A DNA stretch of 64,000 bases. It comes from Bacteroidales bacterium. Its GTDB lineage: Bacteria; Bacteroidota; Bacteroidia; Bacteroidales; UBA932. Numbering within the stretch: position 1 is the stretch's first letter; each line of letters starts with the position of its first letter. Below the pieces are notes generated by a model that saw nothing but the letters and a program-made list of their open reading frames with translations, searched no databases and was not told where the DNA came from. Positions 26,979 to 35,648 of this stretch are shown in pieces. Where the stretch lies: contig JAFWPA010000061.1 in assembly GCA_017509685.1 (NCBI GenBank), positions 1-64,000 on the forward strand. The letters are read 5' to 3'. The translations under genes and the position numbers were made by a program.

Positions 26979-28138
26979 TGGAAACCGTTATCGACAGCCT
27001 GCAGCAGTTCTGGCAATTCACGGGATTCGCCAACTGCACCTGGCAGCACCTGGTGATGATCCTCATCGGGTTAGTGTTCATTACGCTGGGTATCGTGAAG
27101 AAGTGGGAGCCCCTGCTGCTGGTGCCTATCGGCTTCGGCATCATCGTGGGCAACATCCCGCTGTTCTTTGACCCGGCCACAGGCCTGGGCCTCAAGATTG
27201 GCATCTACGAGGAGAACTCGGTGCTGAATATCCTGTACCACGGCGTGCGCAACGGCTGGTATCCCCCGCTCATCTTCCTGGGCATCGGTGCCATGACGGA
27301 CTTCAGCGCCCTCATCTCCCAGCCCCGCCTCATCCTCATCGGCGCGGCGGCCCAGCTGGGTATCTTCGGCGCTTATCTGCTGGCCCTGGCGCTGGGTTTC
27401 GCTCCCAATGAAGCCGGTGCTATCGGCATCATCGGCGGCGCCGACGGCCCCACCGCTATCTTCCTCAGCTCCAAGCTGGCCCCCGAACTGATGGGTGCCA
27501 TTGCGGTATCGGCCTACTCCTATATGGCCCTGGTGCCGGTGATCCAGAAGCCCATCATGCTGCTCCTGACCACCAAGAAGGAACGCCTCATCCGCATGAA
27601 CAAACCCCGCGTGGTGAGCCAGCGGGAGAAGATCATCTTCCCCATCGTGGGCTTCATCTGCACGGCGTTCATCGTGCCGTCCGGCCTGCCCCTGCTCGGC
27701 ATGCTCTTCTTCGGTAACCTCCTGAAAGAGAGCGGCGTCACCAAGCGTCTGGCCGCTACCGCCGGCGGTCCGCTCATCGACGTGGTCACCACCCTCATCG
27801 GCCTCACCGTGGGCGCTTCCACCCAGGCCGATGTCTTCCTCACCGGACGCAGCGTGCTCATCTTCGGACTGGGCCTCGCATCCTTCGTGATTGCCACCAC
27901 CTTCGGTGTGAGCTTCGTCAAGTTCATGAACCTCTTCCTGCCCGAAGGCAAGAAGATCAATCCGCTCATCGGCAACGCCGGCGTGAGCGCCGTCCCCGAC
28001 GCCGCGCGCGTATCCGAGGGCGTGGGCCTGGAAGCCGATCCTTCCAACCACCTTCTCACCCACGCCATGGCTCCCAACGTGGCCGGCGTGATTGGCTCCG
28101 CTGTAGCGGCGGGTATTCTGCTGGGATTCCTGGGATAA
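26978..28138 (+). CDS. mmdB: Na+-pumping decarboxylase beta subunit (OadB/MmdB family)
   Basis: This 386-residue integral membrane protein has about ten hydrophobic segments. Family-conserved Na+-path residues are visible: the aspartate in GGADGPTAIF near 153, and Asn, Gly, Ser and Arg in GNAGVSAVPDAARVS near 330-344. It decarboxylates carboxybiotin and exports Na+. It ends the decarboxylase operon proper; the next gene starts four bases later. That methylmalonyl-CoA rather than oxaloacetate is the substrate is inferred from the MmdA type. Confidence 0.94.
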   Translation: METVIDSLQQFWQFTGFANCTWQHLVMILIGLVFITLGIVKKWEPLLLVPIGFGIIVGNIPLFFDPATGLGLKIGIYEENSVLNILYHGVRNGWYPPLIFLGIGAMTDFSALISQPRLILIGAAAQLGIFGAYLLALALGFAPNEAGAIGIIGGADGPTAIFLSSKLAPELMGAIAVSAYSYMALVPVIQKPIMLLLTTKKERLIRMNKPRVVSQREKIIFPIVGFICTAFIVPSGLPLLGMLFFGNLLKESGVTKRLAATAGGPLIDVVTTLIGLTVGASTQADVFLTGRSVLIFGLGLASFVIATTFGVSFVKFMNLFLPEGKKINPLIGNAGVSAVPDAARVSEGVGLEADPSNHLLTHAMAPNVAGVIGSAVAAGILLGFLG

Positions 28139-28141
28139 AGG

Positions 28142-29440
28142 ATGAGAAGAGCCGCCCTCACAGGCCTGCTGGCCGTCTGTTCCCTCCTGGCGCAAGCACA
28201 GGAGGAGAAGCCCAAGACCGGCTGGGTATTCACACCCATGCCCAATATCAGCTATAATTCAGACGTTGGCCTGCTGCTGGGAGCGTACTCAGACTTTTTC
28301 TACTACGGGGACGGCACCGTCTACCCCAACTTTCTGCATCACACCAGTATTTCAGCTGCCTTTGCCACTAAGGGCAGTTGGTACGTTCATGGGATGTTCG
28401 AATCCGTGGCACTGATTCCGGGCCTGCGCATCAGCGCATCGGCCACGTACCGGGACGCTCGGGTGAACATTTTTTACGGATTCAACGGCGTTGCGTCGCC
28501 CTTTCATCCCGAACTGGAACTGAACAAGGATACCCGTACGGCCTGGTACACCAACAGCCGCCGCCTGCTGCGTGTGGCCGGCGCCGTGCAGGGAAAAATT
28601 ACCGGTCACCTGCACTGGATGGGCGGCCTGGTGTTCCGTCACGTGATGATGGACGACTTCTCCCTCAAGAACTACGATTCCGGGAAAAGTCTCTTTCTGT
28701 ACTACCGCCAGACAGACCTCATCCACGAAGACGAGTTCAAGGGCGGTACCTCCCTGGAACTGAAGGGCGGCGTCACCTTCGACACCCGGGACGTGGAACT
28801 GTTCCCCTCCAAGGGAATGTACGGGGAACTGATGCTGGTGGGAAACGGGGACCTGAAGCAGTGGCGATACAGTTACCTGCAGCTGGCCGCCCAGTGGAAA
28901 CATTTCGTTTCCATCATCCCCAAGTGGCTCATCTTCGCCTATCACCTGGGCTTTCAGCACACTCTGGCGGGGGAAATCCCCTACTACAACCTGAACGAGT
29001 TGGCCACCATCTCCTACCTGTACGAGGAGAACTGCGGGTTCGGCAGCCGCTACAGTATTCGCGGACTACGCCTTAACCGCGTGGCCGCGGCGGGTTATGC
29101 CTGGGCCAATTTCGAAATGCGGGTGATTCCGTTCAAGTTCAATCTGTTCAAACAGTACTTCGAAATCGTTTTCAATCCCTTCCTGGACCTGCTCTCCATT
29201 ACCAAGACCTACCGGGAAGAGGAAATGATGTATAAACTGACACCCACGCCCGGAGAACTGCAGCCCGGTATCCCGGCTATGTGGTATACGGGCGAAAAAC
29301 GCCCCGTAATGGCCACCGCCGGCATGGGGGTCAAACTGCAAATGAATACCAACTTCATCTTGTCACTGGATATCGGCAAGGGCTTCGACCCGCAGCTAAG
29401 TGACTTGTTTATTGGAATGGCCACCACATATGTCTTTTAA
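28142..29440 (+). CDS. Outer-membrane beta-barrel protein (BamA/Omp85-like surface antigen)
   Basis: The 432-residue protein has a signal peptide (LLAVCSLLAQAQ). A barrel follows, with alternating strands such as VGLLLGAYSDFFYYG and GGVTFDTRDVELFPSKGMYGE, and the Omp85-type RGLRLNR near 305. The last residue is Phe (MATTYVF), the usual barrel assembly signal. No POTRA domain is visible, so it is not BamA itself. It follows mmdB by three bases and overlaps the next gene, so it may be cotranscribed with the decarboxylase. Its cargo is unknown. Confidence 0.8.
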   Translation: MRRAALTGLLAVCSLLAQAQEEKPKTGWVFTPMPNISYNSDVGLLLGAYSDFFYYGDGTVYPNFLHHTSISAAFATKGSWYVHGMFESVALIPGLRISASATYRDARVNIFYGFNGVASPFHPELELNKDTRTAWYTNSRRLLRVAGAVQGKITGHLHWMGGLVFRHVMMDDFSLKNYDSGKSLFLYYRQTDLIHEDEFKGGTSLELKGGVTFDTRDVELFPSKGMYGELMLVGNGDLKQWRYSYLQLAAQWKHFVSIIPKWLIFAYHLGFQHTLAGEIPYYNLNELATISYLYEENCGFGSRYSIRGLRLNRVAAAGYAWANFEMRVIPFKFNLFKQYFEIVFNPFLDLLSITKTYREEEMMYKLTPTPGELQPGIPAMWYTGEKRPVMATAGMGVKLQMNTNFILSLDIGKGFDPQLSDLFIGMATTYVF

Positions 29441-30665
29441 AACACTACCTTTTGTGGCCGCTGTCGTGCTGCTGGCAGCCGCCTTCGTCGCAATCCCGCA
29501 GAGAAAGAGCGAAATCCGTAGAAGCAGCCCGGAGCGTCAGGGAATGAACGGCAAGTACCTGACCCTCATTGACAGTACCGTGAACGCCTCCATCCAGGAC
29601 GGGGACGTCCCCGGCGCCGTAGTGGGCGTCGTGCGCAACGGCGCGCTGGTTTTCGAGAAAGCGTACGGCAACAAGTCCATCTACCCGGAAGAGGAGCCGA
29701 TGACCGTGGAAACGATGTTCGACCTGGCCTCCGTCTCCAAGTGCGTGGGCACCACCCTTTCCATTATGCAGCTGATAGAACGGGGCAAACTCCGCCTGGT
29801 GGACTCCGTGGCCCGCTATATCCCGGGGTTCAAGCCCTGGGTGGACCCTAAAACCGGCGAAAAGGTGCCCATCCGGGTCCAGGACCTGCTTACCCATGCC
29901 TCCGGCCTGGACGCTTACATGGACGACATGGACGGTTACCTGGCAGAGTTCGGTCCCCTGACGCCGGATTCCCTGATGAAGGTGATCGCCACCCGCATCC
30001 CGCGCAACTTCAAACCCGGCACCGACGTCCTGTACAGCTGCCTCAACTTCATCACGCTGCAGCACATCCTGGAAACCATCACCGGAGAACGCCTGTGCGA
30101 CTATGCCCAGAAAAATGTATTTGACGCACTGCACTTAAAACACACCTGTTACTTCCCCTGGGGACAGGATAACGCCCTGCGGCCCCTGGCGGCACCCACG
30201 GGAAAACAGCCCGACGGCAGCGTCCTCCGCGGCATTGTGCACGACCCCATCGCCCGTATCATCAACGGCGGCAATTCCGGCAACGCCGGCGTGTTCTCCA
30301 ACGTGGAAGACCTGGCGGTCATCTGCGCCGCCCTGCTGAACGGCGGCATTTACAACGGCCACCGCATCCTGAGTCCCCTCACCGTGGACCGGATGTTCGC
30401 GGTACCCCCGGCCAACGACCCCAAGGTGGCCCGTGCGCTGGGTTGGGACTGCTACTACCCCGAACCCTACACCAGCGGCGACATCTTCGCCGTGCAGAAT
30501 CTCCGCGGCCACACCGGCTTTACCGGCACCTCCGTCATCCTGGATCCGGACACCAACACAGCCGTCATCATCCTGGCGCACCGCGTGCATCCCGTGAACG
30601 ACGGCTCTGCCAGCCGCCTGCGCAGTACTGTCGCTTCCATCGTGGCGGCTTCCATCGGCCGATAA
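29430..30665 (+). CDS. Serine hydrolase of the class C beta-lactamase family
   Basis: The product has 411 residues from the ATG at 29430, which begins a signal-anchor (LPFVAAVVLLAAAFVAIP). Catalytic motifs are SxxK as SVSK near 103, the YxN-equivalent as YSCLNF near 204 (Cys in place of Asn, as in some esterase-like relatives) and HTG near 363. It is likely periplasmic and acts on peptidoglycan fragments, D-amino peptides or esters. It overlaps the barrel gene by 11 bases. Confidence 0.87.
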   Translation: MSFKTLPFVAAVVLLAAAFVAIPQRKSEIRRSSPERQGMNGKYLTLIDSTVNASIQDGDVPGAVVGVVRNGALVFEKAYGNKSIYPEEEPMTVETMFDLASVSKCVGTTLSIMQLIERGKLRLVDSVARYIPGFKPWVDPKTGEKVPIRVQDLLTHASGLDAYMDDMDGYLAEFGPLTPDSLMKVIATRIPRNFKPGTDVLYSCLNFITLQHILETITGERLCDYAQKNVFDALHLKHTCYFPWGQDNALRPLAAPTGKQPDGSVLRGIVHDPIARIINGGNSGNAGVFSNVEDLAVICAALLNGGIYNGHRILSPLTVDRMFAVPPANDPKVARALGWDCYYPEPYTSGDIFAVQNLRGHTGFTGTSVILDPDTNTAVIILAHRVHPVNDGSASRLRSTVASIVAASIGR

Positions 30666-30668
30666 AGG

Positions 30669-30700
30669 ATTGGAATTGTAACAATATTTTGTTATCTTTG
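30669..30700 (+). promoter_or_regulatory. Promoter of the V-type ATPase operon with an internal dyad
   Basis: ATTG (30669-30672), a 20-bp spacer and TATCTTTG (30693-30700) fit the consensus with one change. The dyad TAACAA-TATT-TTGTTA (30679-30694) lies in the spacer and overlaps the -7 element by two bases, where a repressor could bind. The start codon is 33 bp downstream. Confidence 0.65.
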
Positions 30701-30733
30701 TAAGAACACTGAATAACTAATTACACATTCTAT

Positions 30734-31336
30734 ATGGACAAACTCCAGGAATTGACCCAACAGTTGTACAACGAGGGTCTTTCGAAAGGAAAAGAAGAGG
30801 GCGAGGCCATTCTGGCACAAGCCAAGGCACAGGCCCAAGAAATTGTGAAAAAAGCGCAGGAGGAGGCCGCAGCCATCCTCGAAAAAGCGCAGAAGGACGC
30901 ACAGGACCACAAGATCAAGGTGGAAGGAGACGTGAAGATGGCCTCCATCCAGGCCATCCAGGCCACCCGCGCCAGCATTGAGAACCTGATCGTAGCCAAG
31001 GCCACCGAGCCCGCCAAGGGCGCACTGGCCGAAGAAGCCTACCTCAAGGAAATCATCACCGCCGTGGCCCAGCGCTTCAGCACCCAGGAAAGCGCCGACC
31101 TTGCGCTGGTGCTGCCGGAAAAACTCCAGAAGAACCTGGAGCCTTTTGTGAAAGGTGAACTCGGCAAGACCATCGGCAAGGGCGTGGAGGCCACGTTCTC
31201 CAAGAAGATTGCCGGCGGCTTCGTTATCGGCCCCAAGGACGGCGGCTACTTCATCTCCCTCACAGACGAAGCCTTCCAGAACCTCATCGGCGAATACCTG
31301 CGTCCAGCCACCAAGAAAATCCTCTTCGGGGAATGA
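30734..31336 (+). CDS. V-type ATPase subunit E
   Basis: This 200-residue protein has a long N-terminal coiled coil rich in Ala, Glu and Lys (AQAKAQAQEIVKKAQEEAAA), then a globular C-terminal domain with GGFVIGPKDGGYFISLTDEAF. Subunit E forms part of the peripheral stalk that holds the catalytic head. It is the first gene of the ATPase operon and overlaps the DUF2764 gene by four bases. Confidence 0.85.
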   Translation: MDKLQELTQQLYNEGLSKGKEEGEAILAQAKAQAQEIVKKAQEEAAAILEKAQKDAQDHKIKVEGDVKMASIQAIQATRASIENLIVAKATEPAKGALAEEAYLKEIITAVAQRFSTQESADLALVLPEKLQKNLEPFVKGELGKTIGKGVEATFSKKIAGGFVIGPKDGGYFISLTDEAFQNLIGEYLRPATKKILFGE

Positions 31337-31977
31337 GCAATTTCGAATACATCATCTCCAGTCTCCCCTACGTAACCGCAGACTTCAAGTACGAGGAAGG
31401 GCAGGGGTTCGGGCAGGTCATCGATGAAATCAAGGAGAATCTGGGCGACAGGGACACCGAAACGCTGGATTTCCTCCTCAAGGGATTCGAACCCGATTCC
31501 CTGAACGAGGACTTCTATGCCGAAGCCCTTTCCCACTCCCTCCGCTTCATCCGGGAATACTTCCGCTTCGACCTGAACCTGCGCAACGCCAAGGTGCGTT
31601 ACCTCAACAGGGAGCTGGGACGTCCCGAAGGCCAGGACCTCATCCTGGGCAACAAGAAGCAGGAAGGCGTGGAACTGGACATAGACCTGTTCCGTTTCCA
31701 GACCGGAGAATTCGAGGAAAACGCCAAGGTGGAAACGGCCCTCACCCTGGGAGACCTGCTTTCCCGGGAAAAGGAACTGGACGACATCGTCTGGGAAAAG
31801 GTGAACGCCCTGGAAACCTTCCACTACTTCGACATCACGGCCGTGCTGGCCTACGTGGCCAAACTGCACATCGTGAACCGCTGGCTGGCCCTGGACGAAC
31901 AGAAGGGCCGCGAACTGTTCCGCCAGCTGGTTCAAGAAGTAAAGGGCACATACAAAGGAGTAAAATTTGAAGCATAA
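31333..31977 (+). CDS. DUF2764 protein, V-type ATPase operon component
   Basis: The 214-residue protein begins FEYIISSLPYVTADFKYEEG, typical of DUF2764, and is mostly acidic helices. Its role is not established. The family is found between subunits E and A in V-ATPase operons of Bacteroidota, Chlamydiae and spirochaetes. In position it replaces the C subunit, which is missing here, so it may be a remote stalk-connecting subunit; that is inference. The next gene starts one base after its stop. Confidence 0.88.
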   Translation: MSNFEYIISSLPYVTADFKYEEGQGFGQVIDEIKENLGDRDTETLDFLLKGFEPDSLNEDFYAEALSHSLRFIREYFRFDLNLRNAKVRYLNRELGRPEGQDLILGNKKQEGVELDIDLFRFQTGEFEENAKVETALTLGDLLSREKELDDIVWEKVNALETFHYFDITAVLAYVAKLHIVNRWLALDEQKGRELFRQLVQEVKGTYKGVKFEA

Positions 31978-31978
31978 T

Positions 31979-33721
31979 ATGAAAACGAAAGGTATCGTAA
32001 CGGGCATCGTGAGCAACCTGGTCACCGTGAAGGTGGACGGGCCCGTGGCCGAGAATGAAATCTGCTACATCGACCTGCAAGGGGTAAAGATGATGGCAGA
32101 GGTCATCAAAGTGAACGGAGAAACCGCTTCCGTGCAGGTGTTCGAGTCTACGCGCGGCCTCAAGAACGGAGACAGCGTAGAGTTCGAAGGCCGCATGCTG
32201 GAAGTGCAGCTGGGCCCCGGCCTGCTGTCCAGCGTTTATGACGGCCTGCAGAACAACCTGGCCACCATGACGGAGGTCTTCCTCCAGCGCGGCGAATACA
32301 CGGACCCGCTGGACCACCAGAAGAAGTGGGCGTTCACGCCCATCGCCCAGCCCGGCGACAAAGTGGTGGCCGCCGACTGGCTGGGAGAAGTGAAGGAAGG
32401 CTGGCTGCCCCACAAAATCATGGTCCCCTTCTCCTTCCAGGGTGAATTTACGGTTAAGAGCATCATCGGCGCCGGAGAATACACCGTGGACCAGGAGGTT
32501 GCCGTTCTCACCAACGAGGAAGGCGAGGACGTAAAGGTGACCATGGTCCAGAAATGGCCCGTGAAGGTGGCCGTGAAGGGTTACAAGGAGAAACCCCGCC
32601 CCAACCGCATTATGGAAACGGGCGTGCGCGTGATAGATACCATGAACCCCATCGCCGAGGGCGGCACGGGCTTCATCCCCGGTCCTTTCGGCTGCGGCAA
32701 AACCGTGCTCCAGCACGCCATTGCCAAGCAGGGAGACGCCGACGTCATCGTGATGGCCGCCTGCGGCGAACGTGCCAACGAGGTGGTGGAAATCTTCACG
32801 GAGTTCCCGGAACTCATCGACCCCCACACCGGCCGTCACCTGATGGAGCGTACCACCATCATCTGCAACACCTCCAACATGCCGGTGGCCGCCCGTGAGG
32901 CATCCGTGTACACGGCCATGACCATCTGCGAATACTACAGGGCCATGGGCCTCAAATGCCTCCTGCTGGCCGACTCCACCTCCCGCTGGGCCCAGGCACT
33001 GCGTGAGATGAGTAACCGTATGGAGGAACTTCCCGGCGCCGACGCCTTCCCCGTGGACCTTTCGGCCATCATCTCCAACTTCTACGCCCGCGCGGGCATG
33101 GTGGTCCTGAACAACGGCCAGACGGGCGCCGTCACCTTCATCGGCACGGTATCCCCTGCCGGCGGTAACCTCAAGGAGCCCGTGACGGAATCCACCAAGA
33201 AGGCCGCCCGCTGCTTCTACGCACTGGAGCAGAACCGCGCCGACCAAAAGCGCTATCCCGCCGTGGGCCCGCTGGATTCCTACTCCAAATACCTGGACTA
33301 TCCGGAAATCAAGGAATACCTGGACGAAACCGTGGAGAAAGGCTGGGTTGACAAAGTGCTCCAGGCCAAGAACCTCATCCGCCGCGGCAAGGAAGCCAGC
33401 GAGCAAATCAACATCCTGGGAGACGACGGCGTGCCCATGAGCTACCACGTGAACTTCTGGAAGAGCGAGCTGGTGGACTTCGTGATCCTGCAGCAGGACG
33501 CCTTCGACACCATCGACGCCCTGTGCCCGCTGGAGCGCCAGCGCTTTATGCTGGACCTGGTCCTGGAAATCTGCGAAAAGGACTACGACTTCGAAGATTT
33601 CGAGAAATGCCGCGAGTTCTTCAAGAATCTCATCAACGAACTGCGCCAGATGAACTACAGCGCCTACGAGAGCGAGCAGTTCTGGGCCTACAACGAGTCT
33701 GTTAAGAAAATGATTGCATAG
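31979..33721 (+). CDS. atpA: V-type ATPase catalytic subunit A
   Basis: The 580-residue subunit has the N-terminal beta barrel (GIVTGIVSNLVTVKVDGPVA), the non-homologous region of A subunits, the Walker A motif GPFGCGKTV near 236 and LLADSTSRWAQALREMS near 330. It hydrolyses or makes ATP in the soluble head. The ATG at 31979 is preferred over a TTG 12 bases upstream. Subunit B follows after two bases. Confidence 0.97.
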   Translation: MKTKGIVTGIVSNLVTVKVDGPVAENEICYIDLQGVKMMAEVIKVNGETASVQVFESTRGLKNGDSVEFEGRMLEVQLGPGLLSSVYDGLQNNLATMTEVFLQRGEYTDPLDHQKKWAFTPIAQPGDKVVAADWLGEVKEGWLPHKIMVPFSFQGEFTVKSIIGAGEYTVDQEVAVLTNEEGEDVKVTMVQKWPVKVAVKGYKEKPRPNRIMETGVRVIDTMNPIAEGGTGFIPGPFGCGKTVLQHAIAKQGDADVIVMAACGERANEVVEIFTEFPELIDPHTGRHLMERTTIICNTSNMPVAAREASVYTAMTICEYYRAMGLKCLLLADSTSRWAQALREMSNRMEELPGADAFPVDLSAIISNFYARAGMVVLNNGQTGAVTFIGTVSPAGGNLKEPVTESTKKAARCFYALEQNRADQKRYPAVGPLDSYSKYLDYPEIKEYLDETVEKGWVDKVLQAKNLIRRGKEASEQINILGDDGVPMSYHVNFWKSELVDFVILQQDAFDTIDALCPLERQRFMLDLVLEICEKDYDFEDFEKCREFFKNLINELRQMNYSAYESEQFWAYNESVKKMIA

Positions 33722-33723
33722 CC

Positions 33724-35040
33724 ATGATACAAGCCTATCAAAGAGTATATACCAAACTGGAAGGCATCACCAAGGCCACAGTATCCCTGCGCGCCAAGGG
33801 GGTGAGCAACGATGAACTGGCCGTTGTGGCCGGCCGCCTGGCCCAGGTGGTGCGCACCAAGGGCGAACTGGTGACCCTGCAGATTTTCTCCGGCACGGAA
33901 GGCATCCCCACCGACGCCGAAGTCACCTTCCTGGGGACGCCGCCCACCCTCAAGGTGAGCGAGCAGCTCTCGGGCCGATTCTTCGACGCATACGGCCACC
34001 CCATCGACGGCGGTCCGGAAATCGAGGGTGAGGAGCGTCAGATCGGCGGTCCTTCGGTGAACCCTTACAAGCGTCGGCAGCCCTCCGAGCTCATTCCTAC
34101 CGGCATCGCCGGCATCGACCTCAACAATACGCTGGTCTCCGGCCAGAAGATCCCCTTCTTCGCAGACCCCGACCAGCCGTACAACCAGGTGATGGCCGAT
34201 GTAGCCCTGCGCGCCGATGTGGACAAGATCATCCTGGGCGGCATGGGCCTGTCCAACGACGACTACCTCTTCTTCAAGCATTCCTTCGAAGCGGCCGGCG
34301 CCCTGGACAAGATCATCTGCTTCATCAATACCACCGAGAATCCCCCGGTAGAGCGCCTGCTGGTGCCCGATATGGCCCTCACCGCCGCCGAATACTTCGC
34401 CGTGGAGAAGAACGAAAAGGTGCTGGTGCTGCTCACCGATATGACCCTGTATGCCGACGCCCTGTCCATCGTGTCCAACCGTATGGACCAGATTCCTTCC
34501 AAGGACTCCATGCCCGGCTCCCTGTACAGTGACCTGGCCAAGATCTACGAAAAGGCCGTGCAGCTGCCCACAGAAGGCTCCATCACCATCATCGCCGTCA
34601 CCACCCTGAACGACGGTGACATCACCCACGCCATCCCGGACAACACCGGTTACATCACCGAAGGCCAGCTCTTCCTGCGCGCCGACTCCGACACCGGCAA
34701 GGTAATCATCGACCCCTTCCGTTCCCTGTCCCGTCTGAAACAGCTGGTGCAGGGCAAGAAGACCCGCGAGGACCACTCCCAGGTGATGAACGCCTCCGTA
34801 CGTCTGTACGCCGATGCCCAGAACGCCAAGACCAAGCTGGAGAACGGCTTCGACCTCTCCGACTACGACCACCGCTGCCTGGACTACGCCAAGGACTATG
34901 CCCGCGAGCTCCTGGCCATTGACGTGAACATCACCATCACGGAAATGCTGGACACCGCCTGGAAACTCTTCGCCAAATACTTCACCCCGGCCGAAACCGG
35001 TATCAAACAGGCACTCATCGATAAATATTGGGCTAAATAA
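33724..35040 (+). CDS. atpB: V-type ATPase subunit B
   Basis: This 438-residue non-catalytic subunit lacks a Walker A motif, as expected. It shows the B-subunit sequence GRFFDAYGHPIDGGPEIEGEER and, near 170-185, GMGLSNDDYLFFKHSFEA. It alternates with subunit A in the hexamer and binds nucleotide at the interface. The stop codon overlaps the start of the subunit D gene by one base (TAATG). Confidence 0.97.
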   Translation: MIQAYQRVYTKLEGITKATVSLRAKGVSNDELAVVAGRLAQVVRTKGELVTLQIFSGTEGIPTDAEVTFLGTPPTLKVSEQLSGRFFDAYGHPIDGGPEIEGEERQIGGPSVNPYKRRQPSELIPTGIAGIDLNNTLVSGQKIPFFADPDQPYNQVMADVALRADVDKIILGGMGLSNDDYLFFKHSFEAAGALDKIICFINTTENPPVERLLVPDMALTAAEYFAVEKNEKVLVLLTDMTLYADALSIVSNRMDQIPSKDSMPGSLYSDLAKIYEKAVQLPTEGSITIIAVTTLNDGDITHAIPDNTGYITEGQLFLRADSDTGKVIIDPFRSLSRLKQLVQGKKTREDHSQVMNASVRLYADAQNAKTKLENGFDLSDYDHRCLDYAKDYARELLAIDVNITITEMLDTAWKLFAKYFTPAETGIKQALIDKYWAK

Positions 35041-35648
35041 TGGCCATTAAATTCCAATACAACAAAACATCCCTGACGGAACTGGGCAAGCAGCTGAAGG
35101 TTCGCCAGCGGGCTCTCCCTACGCTACAGAACAAGGAGAGCGCGCTGCGGCTGGAGGTACGCAAGGCCAAGGCCGACAGTGAGCGTTTGATTGCGGAACT
35201 GGACGACGCCCTCAAGCGGTACGACTACCTGGCCGCGCTGTGGAACGAGTTCGAACCCGGGCTCATATCCATCGTGGACGTAGACCTGTACACCAAGAAG
35301 GTGGCCGGCGTGAAGACGCCCGCCCTGGGAGAGATCCACTATGCCATCAAGGAGTTCAACGCCTTTGTAAAGCCCGCCTGGTTCGCCGACGGCGTGGCCA
35401 TCCTCAAGGATCTGAGCCGCCTGGGCATCGAGAGCGAGGTGTATATGGAGAAGGCCCGCATCCTGGACTACAACCGCCGTAAGACCACCCAGAAGGTGAA
35501 CCTGTACGAGAAAGTGCAGATCCCCGGTTACCAGGAAGCCATCCGCAAGATCAAACGCTATATGGAAGACGAGGACAACCTGTCCAAGGCTTCTTCCAAG
35601 ATTGTCAAGAAACGTCACGCAGAGGAAGAGGAGGCCTCCCGGGTATGA
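35040..35648 (+). CDS. atpD: V-type ATPase subunit D
   Basis: The 202-residue coiled-coil protein begins with FQYNKTSLTELGKQLKVRQRALPTL in the standard subunit D pattern, with long N- and C-terminal helices. It is the central rotor shaft inside the A3B3 ring. No subunit F gene is seen next to it. The start of the subunit I gene overlaps its stop by four bases (ATGA). Confidence 0.92.
   Translation: MAIKFQYNKTSLTELGKQLKVRQRALPTLQNKESALRLEVRKAKADSERLIAELDDALKRYDYLAALWNEFEPGLISIVDVDLYTKKVAGVKTPALGEIHYAIKEFNAFVKPAWFADGVAILKDLSRLGIESEVYMEKARILDYNRRKTTQKVNLYEKVQIPGYQEAIRKIKRYMEDEDNLSKASSKIVKKRHAEEEEASRV

Noticed and set aside
31835..33448. 537-codon minus-strand frame over V-ATPase subunit A
   Set aside because: Shadow frame; the plus strand encodes subunit A with a Walker A motif and operon context.
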